Below are positions 11,526 through 22,682 of a stretch of DNA of 64,000 bases, in pieces; the first letter of the stretch is position 1; every line of letters starts with the position of its first letter. Under the pieces are notes generated by a model. The model had not been told where the DNA came from. It did not search any database and worked only from the letters and a program-made list of their open reading frames with translations. The position numbers were made by a program, and so were the translations under genes. Source of the DNA: Neurospora tetraspora (Eukaryota; Ascomycota; Sordariomycetes; Sordariales; Sordariaceae); the NCBI RefSeq assembly GCF_033439725.1, contig NW_026944384.1, positions 6,634,001 through 6,698,000 on the forward strand. Direction: 5' to 3'.

Positions 11526-12260
11526 ATGCCACCCCTACACCCCCTATTGCCCCGCCAAGCACAAAGGCCATCGTTCAGTCCTGATATATTAGCCGGCTAC
11601 GACCTTAGCGACAAGTCCACCCAAAAGCCGACGATATGGCAGGTCAACCTGGTTTTAATGGTGCTCGTGGGTGTGGTTGTCTCTCTCCGCATTGTCTGCC
11701 GTGCGTACATCACCCGCCGTCTGTTCGTCGATGACTTTTTCATCATCTTGGCTGGCCTGTTCACGCTGGTCTCGGCGTCCATGGCTCTCGCGGCCACACG
11801 ATATGGACTGGGGGAACATATCTGGAACTTGCCATTGCCGGTGGATAACATGTTGGAGATGTTGACACGATGTGTGAAGGTGAGTTTTTCTGCCGGGGGT
11901 TGAAAGGGTTCAAATTAGGGAGTGAGGCTGACGGTGGGGGAGAGGAGCAGCACATGTACGTCGCCCACGTTTTCTATGCGGCGGCTGGGGCCTTTACCAA
12001 GCTGTCTATCCTGACGTCGTACTTGAGCATCTTTTCCGGCAAAGTCCTGAGGTGGATTCTGTACGGCACGGCCGTTGTGGTGACGGTCATGGGGGTTTGT
12101 GCCATCTTTGCGACCGTGTTCGACGGGGGAGTTGTTGGCTTCAGTTGATGAGCCTGGTACGCCCAAGTCGGCCCAAAGGTGTTCTGTATAGCGCTGGCTT
12201 TGGGGTTAGTAAATGAGAGTTTTGATATTGTCCCATGGTGTTGAGTGAGGCATCTCATCC
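11526..12260 (+). pseudogene. fungal rhodopsin-domain (PTH11-like) membrane protein, decayed
   Basis: Exon 1 (11526-11879) and exon 2 (from 11951), joined over a 71-nt intron with GTGAGT donor and CAG acceptor, encode the first part of a fungal rhodopsin-domain protein. Visible are a first membrane helix (VNLVLMVLVGVVVSLRIVCR), the RLFVDDFFIILAG signature with its DD pair, and HMYVAHVFYAAAGAFTKLSI, the typical helix with AKLSI-like ending. After FATVFDG the frame meets TGA TGA at 12146-12151, yet downstream codons still read AWYAQVGPKVFCIALALG, which resembles the next loop and helix of the family. The last helices are not found. Intact members have about 350-400 residues and seven helices; some are proposed receptors. 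I read this as an inactivated host gene rather than a short functional one. Confidence 0.7.
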
Positions 12261-12785
12261 CGGGCTGTGTTCCCGATTTCGTAGTTGACGCCCGGGCTGA
12301 AGAGTGTCAGCGACAGATCAGTGGAATTCTTGACACATGCGCACAGACCATGTCCCTCTGGCGACACTCCGATTTGTCTCCGGCAGGAACCCCGGCAGGA
12401 ACCCCGCAAAACGCGGCCAATTGTCTGAGACCTTTCTCCAATTTAGGGCCCGGGATTAAGAAAGTCAGCGAGTGTCAGCGAAGAATCCCCGCAGTCGGGG
12501 TCCATGACTAATGATTCCCCAATTGCTGTGTGAGACCTGTGTTAATTCGCCGTCCCTGTGTTACAGAACCATCTGACCCAGCGCATCCGAACTTTCTCTC
12601 TTTCAGGTCTCTCTTTCACGACACCACCGACTTTTTCGAATTGCTTCTCGTTTCCTTGCGACAGCGTTCCTTTTGTTCTCTAGAGTTGCATTGATGTTCC
12701 AGTCCTAAACACGACCAGCAACTTCCATCCCAAAGCCGAACCTCTCTGCGCGCGCCCATTCGCCTCTCCGGCTAAAAGACCAAAC
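12261..12785. other. RIB1 upstream region
   Basis: No gene. An imperfect tandem duplication is visible: AGTGTCAGCGA occurs near 12302-12312 and again near 12470-12480, and CCGGCAGGAACC is repeated near 12379-12400. The last 180 nt are C/T-rich, typical of a fungal 5' leader. Confidence 0.45.
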
Positions 12786-14092
12786 ATGTGCCCGACATCA
12801 ACATCAGCGCAATCGCAAGCCGATGCCACGACTACGACCCAATTACCCTCCTTCTACTCTCCCAAGAGAAGCGAACAAGACCACCAGTCTCGAGACAATG
12901 GCAACGTCGAATCCGTAGACCTCTCCGCCTCCTCCACCTCCCTCTCTACCTCGGCACCCGCGATTACCCTCGACACCAGCGACAACCTCTCAACACCCTC
13001 CTCGGTCCCCTCGACCCCCCTATCCCAACCACCACCGCCCTCCCTCCTCTCGCCCTCCTTCACGCCTCCCCAGACCCCCGGCACAGCAACCCCCTCCACC
13101 TCCATAACCTCCCTCTCCCTCTCGGAGCCGCGCGGCATCCCCGTCGACAGCTCCATTCCTTCAGGAGGATGCGGCACCAAGAAGCCCAAACTCCTCGAGT
13201 CCCTGCCGCATGTGGAGTGCATAGTGCGGGCGCGCATCCCGACCACCAACGGGGCCGAGATGTTCCTGCACTTGTACACCAACGACGTGGACAACAAGGA
13301 GCACCTGGCCATTGTGTTCGGCAATAACATCCGAAGTGAAAGTCTGGACAGGGTGCGGGAGGGCGAGACGGAGATGGACAGGTTGGTAAGGGGTGCCTAT
13401 ACGGGGCGGCTGTACCCCGGTAGGACGACGAGTCGGGAACCTGGTGTTGGAGGAGGAGAGATGAAGGAAGAGAAGGAGGAGGCAGAGGAGAAGAAGCAGA
13501 CGCCGTTGGTCAGGATACACTCGGAATGCTACACGGGCGAAACCGTCTGGTCTGCGCGCTGCGACTGCGGAGAGCAGCTCGACGAGGCCGCGCGTCTGAT
13601 GTCGCTGCCTTCCAACACCGCTGGCGGGATCATTATCTATTTGCGCCAAGAAGGCCGAGGTATCGGGTTGGGCGAAAAGCTCAAAGCCTACAACTTGCAA
13701 GACCTGGGATCGGATACCGTCGAGGCCAATTTGCTGTTGCGCCACCCTGCGGATGCGAGAAGCTATGGTTTGGCGACTGCCATGTTGAGGGACCTCGGTC
13801 AGAAAGAGATTAGACTGTTGACGAATAACCCGGATAAGATCAGGGCGGTGGAGGGCCCGAATCGGGAGATTGTGGTGACGGAAAGGGTGGCCATGGTGCC
13901 GTTGAGTTGGAAGGGCAAGGGAGGGTTCAGGGCGCCGGAAGTGGAGGGGTATTTGAAGACCAAGGTACGTTTGTGTTTGTGTGACGCTGTTGGTGATACT
14001 GCTGCTGGTGACAAAGTGCTAACGGGTGTTTGCGTCGACGGCAGATTGAAAAGATGGGCCACATGCTGGATATGGGAGCGCTCCCTCAGTGA
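12786..14092 (+). CDS. RIB1: GTP cyclohydrolase II (riboflavin biosynthesis)
   Basis: Exons 12786-13964 and 14045-14092 give 408 residues. The 80-nt intron has GTACGT, GCTAAC and GGCAG; the second exon supplies only the final [10 protein letters not shown] tail, which the family has. Residues 1-130 are a Ser/Thr/Pro-rich extension. The catalytic core holds the zinc site [18 protein letters not shown] (Cys-x10-Cys-x-Cys, around 247-264), the GTP-binding and catalytic loop [11 protein letters not shown], and LLTNNPDK. The enzyme opens GTP to 2,5-diamino-6-ribosylamino-4-pyrimidinone 5'-phosphate plus formate and pyrophosphate, the first committed step to riboflavin. A Glu/Lys-rich insertion (about 215-240) sits between the N-terminal strand region and the zinc site. 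Cytosolic, no targeting signal. Confidence 0.95.
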
Positions 14093-15089
14093 TAGAACAC
14101 AACTACAGTCCATTGTTTCGCGACATCACCTATGCATATAGTGTATACCTATACCATATCTCTGGAGGCACAAAATTTGAAGGCGTTCTGGCGGGTTCTC
14201 CCTTTCTTCGATTTACATTAGTTAGAAGGCAGGCTTTAGACAACTATGTTATAGAGATAGTTACCAAGGTATCTTGCTTTCCCCTGACCTCTAGAGCCAT
14301 TGTAGCTGAATGCCCTCTCCCTTTGGAATTACTTCCTGTGGGAGACACTCCCGGGAAAAGACTAGAGCTTAGCTCATCACGCATTTTCACGTGCAGGAGT
14401 ACATCGGACCTCTGAAGAGACAGCTAGACTGACCTTGGGCTTGGGACCTTTCTCCCTGTACGAACCTCGTTGGGGGACTACGCGTTCTTGAATGGTACCA
14501 TCTAGAGATCCTTCACGGATGAGGTAGTGCTCTGACATTGGCGCAAGTGTTGGAAGTTGGATGTCTTAAAAGTGTTGGCCCCACCAACTGCACGCCCCCG
14601 CAATGTTTCATCCAACAGGAAGCGAGCAAGTCTTGGCATCAACGTTCGGCCCCACCGATAAGGCTTGCAAGGTGCTCCTGGCGATTGAATGTTTGTTCTC
14701 CAGCGGGATGGAAGCTTCAGAAGGTCGCGACTGCCACCACAAAATGCCCTGAAGAAACGAGAAATACGAACGCCAGAAAGAGCGAGGACTGAGGGCAGGA
14801 GCGAAAAGCAAAGTTTACGAGACTGAACCAGGATTTGCTCGACTGCTTCTGCTTTTCTCCCCACAAACAAATCAAACTTTCAACTTTACGCGTTCTTTTC
14901 GTCATCTTGGACTCAGACATCATCTTCGATCCGGACACTGCAAAATTCCCACAACCACTGTCCACCGGAAAGGAATCCGAAGACGACGAACATCATCATA
15001 CCCAACCCATCTAAACCACTTACCCAACCTCTAGCTTCGATATCATACCAATCAATCACACCTAATCCATATCACACATCGACGCCAAC
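14093..15089. other. intergenic between RIB1 and the coilin-like gene
   Basis: Holds the RIB1 3' region and the leader of the next gene. The final 200 nt before 15090 are C/A-rich with ATCACACC-type runs, typical of a 5' UTR. No gene features. Confidence 0.5.
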
Positions 15090-18000
15090 ATGAAGGACAA
15101 TAGCCTTCGTCTGCGTCTCGTCGTCCGGCGTCACTCCCTCCCCGAGGTCAGAATCATCCACCACGTCCCTCTGGAGAATGACCCAACCATTGCCGACCTC
15201 GTCGACCAAATCAACGAGATCATTCCCCTCGAGAGCCCGGAATGGGGCCTTGAAGACTACGTAGTCGAGCTACGCAACAAGGAGGGCTACGCTTTCGAAT
15301 GCCTGCACTTCCAGCAGGTTTCCAAACTCCTCAAGGACGAGGAAGAAGTCTTGTGAGTTGCATCTCAGCCCATTCTCACCTGTCCTGTCATTCAACCCCT
15401 CCCTGCAGCTGCTGACTCCCAACCCCGCAGTGTCCGACCCCTCGTCACCGGTGACCGAAAGCGCCGTCTGCTGTCCGGCCGTGAGCAGATCTCCAACGAT
15501 GGCAGACACCTGATTGACGGCGTTCCCTTTGGCCATCCTCGACTCAGGTCCCCCAGAGACAGACCCCCGGTAGACATCCCCCCTCTCAAGCGGAGGAGAA
15601 TCGAGTACGATACCATCGAGCGTGATGATGAACAAGCCGAACCCCTCTTCCTCACCCGCAATGGCGAAGGTTCTGAAGACCGTGAGAGCACTCGACAAGT
15701 CCGCTTCAACAACGCCGGCCTTGATGCCAATGAGGACGAGGAAGAAGACGACGACTTTGTCGATCAAGAGCAATATGGTGACGATGAGGAAGAGGAAGAG
15801 GGCGAAGATGAAGATGACGACTACGAGATCAACCCAGACGAACTTGCGGATGAACTCGAGGGCCTCCAGGAGGTCGAGTCAAGAGAAGAGACCCCAGCCG
15901 AGGACAACATCGAGCAACCCACCGACATCAGCCCCACCAAGTCCCAAAAGTCCATCGACCTCTCAGACATCGATAGAATCGCTGCTCTCCGGGCTGCTTT
16001 CCCAAGAGTCTCGGTTGACGTCTGCGAGAAGCTCCTCCTTCAGCACGATAGCAACGAGAAGAAGGTTTACTGGAAGCTCCGACGCAGGAACCGTCCCCAC
16101 ATGACCGTGCAACAGATGCTAGCCTACAGGAGACGTCTTCAAGTCCGTGGGCCTGAAGGTGCGATTGAGGACGAACTTGAGGCGGAAGCGTCTGAAAAGA
16201 GCGATGCCGAATCCGTCGGCTCCTTGATCAAGCATTACGATGAGCATGGCTTCCCTGCTGGCTCCATCCTCGATGGTTCAGCTTCCCGTCACATGGTTGA
16301 GGCCCTTCGCATGTCGGGTCAGGATGTGAACCTTCCTATTCATAAGAAGTTTGATGATGACGAGGACGATGAGGGCACCGTCCAGCCCGCTAAAGTCGCT
16401 GCTCAGTCTGACGAGATTCCCCTCGACTCAGATGAGGAAGAAGAGGAGTCAGACTTTGACCTCGACGAGGACGACGAGGACTTATCTGAAAAGGACTCTG
16501 ACTCTTCCAACGACTCGGATGCTGTTTCACTCTCTGATGACGCGGACGAGGTCTTGGACGAAGAGGTCCCAAACAAATCCTCTGACGAAGGATCCGCTGC
16601 CAGTGACAGCGAAAGTGGCCCCGAGGTCTATACCACCAAAGTAAAGCCCCCCGCGGATATGGTCGCCCCCAAGAACCCCCAGCCCAATGACGAATCCTCA
16701 AGTTCTGACGAGAGCGATAGCGACAGTAGTAGCGACGACGACAGCAGCTCAGAGGAGGACGCATCCAGCAACGAGAGCGACTCCGAGGATGAGGAGGACG
16801 ATTCCAGCAGTGATGATAGCAACAGCAGTAATTCCGATATCTCTTCGCGCGACAATGCCAACGCAAATTCCGACAATGATATTAGCAACGATTCAGAGTC
16901 CGATTCCAGTGACAGCAGTGATGACGACTCGGATGACGAACCAGTTACTTCAAGTTCCAAACATGCAAATATTACCAAAGCTGTATTCCAGCCCATCAGC
17001 GAACAGTCAGCTACCCTTGATACGGCCACCCTTGATGCTTCAAGTGCATCCAACGACCAACAGGACCAAAGTCCAGTGCCTCCAGGCCAAGGCAAGAACA
17101 AAACAAGGATGAGGAACGCACGGCGGAGGCTTTCTGCTAAGATAAGAAAGACCGCGTCTAGAGACACTTCTATTATTGGTTCTACGTCCGGTCAAGATGC
17201 GGAGACCTCGACACCGGCCGACCTAGAGGCTAAGAGGATGGCCTTGCTCCAGTCACTCGGTCATCTTGAGTATCTCGGCAAACCAGCTGAAGTAGAGAAG
17301 CCTGCAGCTCCCGTTGCCGAGACTGAAAAGCTTGAGCCCTCTGCGGACAACACAACCTCTGCCCCGGCTAAGCGGAAGACGAAGCTCGACGTGGACGCTG
17401 GCCGTCGTATGCTGTTCGGATCTCTTGGTCTTAAGAACCCCAAGTCTCAAGAAGACGAGGCAAAGATCCGTGCTAGCTTGATGAAGGGTGTCAAGCCTCT
17501 GGTCAACCACCGTGTGGAGGATGCGAAGAAGGACGCCGAAGTCACCGTAACCGAAGTAGATCCTGATGCTTGGCGCCAAAAGATCAACTATACTGCCGTA
17601 GAGTGCACCGAGGAAGGCGTTGAGCTCAGCGAACCTCCCTTTCCATTCTACCAACGCTGGGACCCTCAACAGCAAAATTACTGGGGCAGTGGTCGTGGAG
17701 GACCCTCGAAGCGGAAGCAGCAGAACCAGGATGAATACGAAGAGGAGGAGCCGGGTAACAAGAAGAGAAAGGTGTCGGACGAAGAGGAGAATGTCATCTT
17801 GAACTACGACGAGGAGGACCCCGATGCTTATGCGGCTCAGGGCCACCATGAGGAGGAACAAGATGAGGAAGAGTACGATGAGGAGGAGGAGTACGATGAC
17901 GAGGAGCACGAAGACGAAGAGGAAGACTTGCCTCCTCTTCCCAGTGATTTGACCACCCTGCCTCTCCTCCAACCGGGACAGGCCAAGGCCGGTATGATCA

Positions 18001-19976
18001 TCACCTGGAAGCAGTTCCTGCTCTCCAAGGCTACCAACTGGCAACCTCAGGTTATGAACATGACGGGAACCGTTGTCGAGGTCTGGGAACAGAACGATTT
18101 GCGAATTCTCCTTTCCAAGCGAGATAGAAACCTGGACGTCAACGAGAAGGTCTATGATGATGAGGGAAACCGAGTATATGACAAGTTTGAGGTTCCTGAG
18201 GACGAAGACGACGCCGACGGGGATGCCGAAAAGGGTTACCGAACCATCAACTTTGCCGACATGATGGAGCCACGGGTGCTGCGTCGGTCCGAAGATGAAG
18301 TCTTGGTGCCGGAGACCCAACACCAAGGCAACATCTCGCCGGCGAATGAAGATGGGGCCAGTAAGGCCAGCTCCCGTACTCTCGATCATAAGGTGCCTTC
18401 GGAGCCCGAGTCACAAACTGCCCAAGAAAGTCTCATCCCTGCTACGGACCACGGAAGCTCTTATGAACCTCAAGCTGCACAGGTGACTTCCGCTGGCAAT
18501 GCCTCCATTATTGATGATCTCCGCCCGGAAACCAGCCTTCTCGGTACCGGCTCACGCCCGGAAGCGGATGCCTCCGTGTCTCGCGACGAACATCTAAACG
18601 TAAGCAATCCCTCGCCACAGCCTGAACAAGCACCCGAACCGCCGTCATCTCCCCAGCATGGTCCTAGCGCACCCCCGTCCGAAGGTCGCAACACCCCTCC
18701 GCGCAGCTCCGTTCTCGGTGACGAGCTGCCAGACGTCGCGGATCTTCCTTCCCAGGAGCCTGAGTCCCAGGATCAAAGACCCCCTTCTCGTTCCTCCGCC
18801 TACCTCGAATCCCAGCGCATTACACTTGAGCAGTTCAACGGATTCTCTGATGGACTGGAACAGGCAGCTGACAATCGGGGTAGCTATTTTAGCTATGCTA
18901 GGTTGGATGTTATCCCTTCCGACACGGGTAGCGTCCGTAGCGGAAGGCAGCCGGACCCGGAGTTTAGCATCGATTTGGGAAACAACAAGATCCTCGACCG
19001 GTTTGAGCCTGCGGACGAGGATGACGTTCCGATGCCGGGTCCCGACTACGAGGATGACGACGAGGAGGAGCATGAGGACAATAACGAGGATGATCAGGAG
19101 GATGATGAAGAGGATGATAACGAGGACGACCATGAGGAAAACAACGAGGACGATCAGGAGGATAATGAGGAGGAGGAATCACAAGAGACTACACCTAAGA
19201 GACCCCAGAAGCGAGCATCACTATCCGAAGAGCCTGCTAGCCCCGCGCTCTCCGACCTTTCAGCTTCTAACGACGATTTCTTCCCATCTCTGAGTCAAAC
19301 CACCACAAAATCCAGTCAACGCAGAGCCAGTCAACCGCCCAAGTCGATCCCTAGAGATGCCGTCCCTACCACCAGCCAGACTCGCAAATCATTGGACGCT
19401 ACCAACCTAGACTACGAGCAGGCCATGAAGCGATTGGACGAGGAAGAGTCCTCTCAAGAGTCCACCACAATGGACGACACCCAGATTAAAGTAGAGAAGC
19501 GTCGCCAATTATCCGAGCTCGCCCAGAAACTAGCCAAAACGCCCATCGAGCGTCCTTCAGCTCGGAAGTTGCCCTTTCGCCGAACTTCCACCCCTTCCAA
19601 GCTGAACCAAACAACCACCGCCACCACTAAGTCAACAAGAACAACTCGGTTCAGCGGTTCCTTCGCCATCCCTGAGGGATCTCAAGTCGTTAACCTTGTG
19701 TCCAGCAGCCCTGAACCTGAGATGAATGAAGATTATGCCGATGACGATCTGGATGAGACTTATCATGAAAGTAGCCCGGCCACCAGTCAGAGTCAACATA
19801 GGGCGCCGCCATCGACGGCCCCTGGAACGTCGGCGTCGTTTGTGACGCCGAGAAGGAAGCTTTTTAGCAGCACGAGGTTGAGTTCCACGCAGGTGCAAAG
19901 TCCGAGGAGGAGTCAGCCGAGTATCATTACGGGGTCGCTGAGGAAGAACAGGGGTTCGGCTTCTTCTTCCAAGTAG
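15090..19976 (+). CDS. large acidic nuclear protein, coilin-like layout
   Basis: Exons 15090-15352 and 15431-19976 give 1602 residues. The 78-nt intron has GTGAGT, GCTGAC and GCAG; the junction reads EEEVFVRPL. Residues 1-90 (LRLRLVVRRHSLPEVRIIHH, TIADLVDQINEIIP) look like a ubiquitin-like fold similar in layout to the coilin N terminus. A basic PPLKRRRIEY nuclear signal follows. Residues about 264-311 (IAALRAAFPRVSVDVCEKLL) resemble a CUE/UBA helix bundle. Long Asp/Glu/Ser tracts fill most of 320-620 and 1290-1370. FPFYQRWDPQQQNYWG near 824 and AGMIITWKQFLL to VVEVWEQNDLRILLSKRD near 938-985 could form a Tudor-like barrel, where coilin has its own. The assignment rests on order and composition, not on strong motifs, so call it an unassigned conserved-type protein with a coilin hypothesis. 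An open frame continues past the stop. Confidence 0.8.
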
Positions 19977-20192
19977 AGTTTGGGAGGGTCGAAGGTACCG
20001 AGGATAGCTGAGGTGAAAGAGGAGAAGGGTGAGAAGGGGAATGGGGAGAAAAGGGTTGGTGGAAAGACGATGGCAAAAGGGGGTCGATCTGTCTCTCTCT
20101 TTCAGTTCTTGCGAGAAAAGTCGGTTTTGCAGAGCATTATGGCGGAGTATGAGGCCAAAAAAGCGATACAGTCGAAGTTGACCATGGCATAG
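19977..20192 (+). other. in-frame open reading frame beyond the TAG of the coilin-like gene
   Basis: After the TAG at 19974-19976 the same frame stays open for 71 codons to a TAG at 20190-20192. The hypothetical product is Lys/Glu/Gly-rich and then reads SVSLFQFLREKSVLQSIMAE, which looks like an amphipathic helix. I tested GT donors around 19973 for an intron that would remove the stop and found none with a length that keeps this frame. It may be a read-through extension, a recently shortened C terminus, or chance in 3' UTR. Confidence 0.35.
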
Positions 20193-20519
20193 GGAAATTG
20201 GGGCAAGAATGCATCGCTTAGTGCCGGTACTGGTTGGGCATGGTTGACCATAGTAATAGGGACCTGATTAGACTTGTATGCTTGATATAGCTGTGAATTA
20301 TCTTGCTCATTGCCTTACGCTCCATGTTCGCTGTCGATCGATTATATCGCAACCATGTATTCCCTTTGATCATTCCGTTTCGACTACTTTTCCCTACCTA
20401 CCAGTTTCCTACTTCTACCTGCCATCTCCCCTTCCTACTTCTACCTGCCATCTCCCCTCCCGACTTCCATTCCCATTCCCATTCCCACCCCATCAGTTCT
20501 TACGCCCTCCTTCCTCACC
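20193..20519. other. convergent 3' spacer
   Basis: Between the coilin-like gene and the minus-strand repeat-rich gene. Contains CT-rich near-repeats (CTTCCTACTTCTACCTGCCA-like units at about 20400-20460). Probably overlapping 3' UTRs. Confidence 0.5.
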
Positions 20520-22031
20520 TCATTGTTGAATACAAGCCGGCGAAATGCTACCCGTAGTACTGGCAGGAGAAGGAGGAGCAGTGGAGTTATTTGAGCCACT
20601 TGAGCTGCACGTTGGTGGGGAAGGTGGTGATAGGTTGTTAGTTGCCTCCGTGGTGTTTATGCTACTACCGCTACTCCCACTGCCTAGAGGTATACTTCCC
20701 AGGTCCGGGTCACTGCTCGAATTGGTGCTGGTCCTGGTATCTTGGCTGGTGCTTGTGTCCGTGTTAGTGCTAGTGCTAGTGTCGGTGGGATTGCAAATGT
20801 TAAGCCCGGCGATGGTGATGGTGATGTCTGGGGTACTACTGTCGAGTCTGTCTGTGTCGTTGCTGGTGGGAGTGGTGGAAGTGGTGGAAGTGGTGGAAGT
20901 GGTGGAAGTGGTGGAAGTGGTGGAAGTCGTGGATGTGGTAGAACTATTCGAAGGAATGGGATCACTAGAGGTAGCCGCCTCAAGAACAGGCGAGCTCGGG
21001 GTGGAGGGAATGGGACATGGAGAAGTGGGAGAACTGGGTGAAGAAACCCAAGAGCCGGGCATGATGGTTACGTGGAGGATAGGACTTGGGTAAGGGTTGG
21101 AGCTGGTTTGAGTGCGGGTCTGGGGACTTTGCTGAGGGCTGGACAAAGACTTTGGTGGGATGGGGGAGTTGCTGCGCGAGGAAATCCATGAACCGGGCAT
21201 TCTGACTTGGAGGATAGGAGTGGGGTAAGGGTTAGAGCTGCCTTGGGAAGTATGGTGAGAAGTATCAGGGAAAGCAGCTTGGGAGTTATTCTTCGAAGCA
21301 ACGGGCGAGGTACATGTAGGAGCAATGAAGTAAACCGACGTTCGCAATCCACTCTGGGATACGAAACCTGTCTGAGAAGCATCGTGAGCGGCCTCTGGCG
21401 ACAGGACTGGTGAAGTAGAAGCAGTCAAACACACCGAACTCTCAGGACTCGTCTCAGAGCTCGAGGGACCAATCAGGAACATGCCTCGATTCGGCCGGGA
21501 GAATGAAAGGGGAGGACTCGGGGGAATGGTGCCGGTGAAATAGATGAAGCTTTCTTCGGAGCTGGTTTGCGAATTTGGCTGGAGATTGCTCATGGCTGGT
21601 CGAGGACATTCTTCCGTTGAGATGGTCCAAGTACCTCTGGGTGCAGCGAAGTTTTCGCTGGCTTGAGAGCTGGACAGGGACTGAGGAATCGACTGAGGCT
21701 CTGCCTCCGAGCTGGGTGGACTTGGAGAAGGCATGCCCGAGGTGGGGTCACGGGGCACTGGTCGGGGGTCGAGTGAAAAGAATACCGACAAGTCAAATGT
21801 GGAGCTTTCTGCGGAAGAGGTATGGGAATTGGGGGCTGAAGTGGGTTGGGAAGAGGCGTGAGAGGAGGCTGGGCCTGTGAAGACTTGGGGACTTCCGGTG
21901 CTGGGTGTCGAGGGTATGGATGGTAAGGGTGGCAGGGGTACTGAAGACAGTGAAGACGGTGAAGGTGGTGAAGGTGGTGAGGGTGGTGAGGGTGGTTGTG
22001 ATCGGGTCTCTGAGAAGGATCCGGAGGACAT
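20520..22031 (-). CDS. Ser/Pro/Thr-rich orphan protein with internal repeats
   Basis: A single 503-residue frame; I do not recognise the family. Composition is extreme (Ser, Pro, Thr, Asn). A PPSPPSPPSP tract lies at residues 13-25 and a (TTS)6 tract near 365-385. Two units share SSNPYP-x-PIL-x-V followed by MPGSW(I/V)SS, about 43 residues apart (near 270 and 313). Earlier modules repeat a looser pattern: TSSAESSTFDL, TSSEESFIYFTG and TSPESSVCLTAS, each followed by a Pro-rich spacer. There is no signal peptide or clear membrane segment, so it is probably an intracellular disordered protein. Support for coding: the frame is open for 1.5 kb in a non-AT-rich region, the repeats diverge in DNA but keep residues, and a TATA-like box precedes it. 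It is convergent with the coilin-like gene and divergent from the next small gene. Confidence 0.68.
   Translation of the reverse strand: MSSGSFSETRSQPPSPPSPPSPPSPSSLSSVPLPPLPSIPSTPSTGSPQVFTGPASSHASSQPTSAPNSHTSSAESSTFDLSVFFSLDPRPVPRDPTSGMPSPSPPSSEAEPQSIPQSLSSSQASENFAAPRGTWTISTEECPRPAMSNLQPNSQTSSEESFIYFTGTIPPSPPLSFSRPNRGMFLIGPSSSETSPESSVCLTASTSPVLSPEAAHDASQTGFVSQSGLRTSVYFIAPTCTSPVASKNNSQAAFPDTSHHTSQGSSNPYPTPILQVRMPGSWISSRSNSPIPPKSLSSPQQSPQTRTQTSSNPYPSPILHVTIMPGSWVSSPSSPTSPCPIPSTPSSPVLEAATSSDPIPSNSSTTSTTSTTSTTSTTSTTSTTSTTPTSNDTDRLDSSTPDITITIAGLNICNPTDTSTSTNTDTSTSQDTRTSTNSSSDPDLGSIPLGSGSSGSSINTTEATNNLSPPSPPTCSSSGSNNSTAPPSPASTTGSISPACIQQ
20872..20925. repeat. 9-bp tandem array GTGGTGGAA x6
   Basis: Six perfect consecutive copies of GTGGTGGAA on the plus strand. 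On the minus strand it encodes the Thr-Thr-Ser repeat of the orphan protein. The unit is in frame (9 nt), so copy-number changes only lengthen or shorten the peptide. Confidence 0.95.
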
Positions 22032-22682
22032 CTTGAAGTGTGGTGATTGTAGTTGCGCTGCGTTCGAGAAGTTAGAACTGAGAAGTGTTTGTCAATGTTG
22101 AACAATTGGCTTTGAGGCTGGAAGAAAGGACAGGAGGTATTCTTATAGCTCATTCTCAAAGAGTGTCTTCTTCATGGTAACTTTTGACCATGGGAATGAC
22201 ATACCTTGCTGAAAAGGAGAACTACCCATCAAGGTGTCCGGCCTCAATCAGATGCGGCCCCCAGTTGGTGTTGATCAGACCTTGATGGCATTCTTGTCGG
22301 CACTCAGTGTTTGTTCGGGGAGTGTCCAAACTGGCACAAAACCAATTCGAAGCTGAATGGTTTAGAAGAAGGATGGGACCAACGCAATGCTGAATCATTG
22401 GGCAGTAAGTCACCGACCAAGCATCACGTACCTTGAATCAAGCACGCTCGGCAACGGCAGCTTCTCCCACTCCTGCAACGAGGTGCCCTTGTCCAACAGG
22501 GTCAAAAGGATCATGATTCCTAACCTCGTGTTGCCAACTCACTCAGCATCCCCACGAACGAACTCCCATTCCAACATCTGTCAAGTCTGGAGCCGAACCG
22601 CATCCACGAACTCAAAGTATCTTCGAGGCTTAAAATACCGTCCAAACTGGGTATCGTGCTTAGCAACTTCGCCGTCACCACA
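22032..22682. other. divergent promoter region
   Basis: Lies between the two divergent orphan genes. A TATA-like box serves the left gene. On the right, TTAAAATACC near 22632 is the only AT-rich motif before the small gene. No other features. Confidence 0.45.
22142..22148 (-). promoter_or_regulatory. TATA-like box, Ser/Pro-rich orphan gene
   Basis: CTATAAG on the minus strand, about 112 nt upstream of the ATG at 22031. Confidence 0.45.

Noticed and set aside
16101-16103. Start of the coilin-like protein at the ATG at 16101
   Set aside because: The frame is open upstream to an intron acceptor at 15430 and joins a conserved-looking first exon at 15090.
17253-18389. 378-codon minus-strand ORF
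   Set aside because: Lies wholly antisense to the acidic part of the coilin-like gene; its Leu/Val-rich text is the mirror of Asp/Glu/Lys codons.
20862-20935. CRISPR-like array
   Set aside because: It is a 9-bp in-frame microsatellite with no spacers, in a eukaryotic genome.
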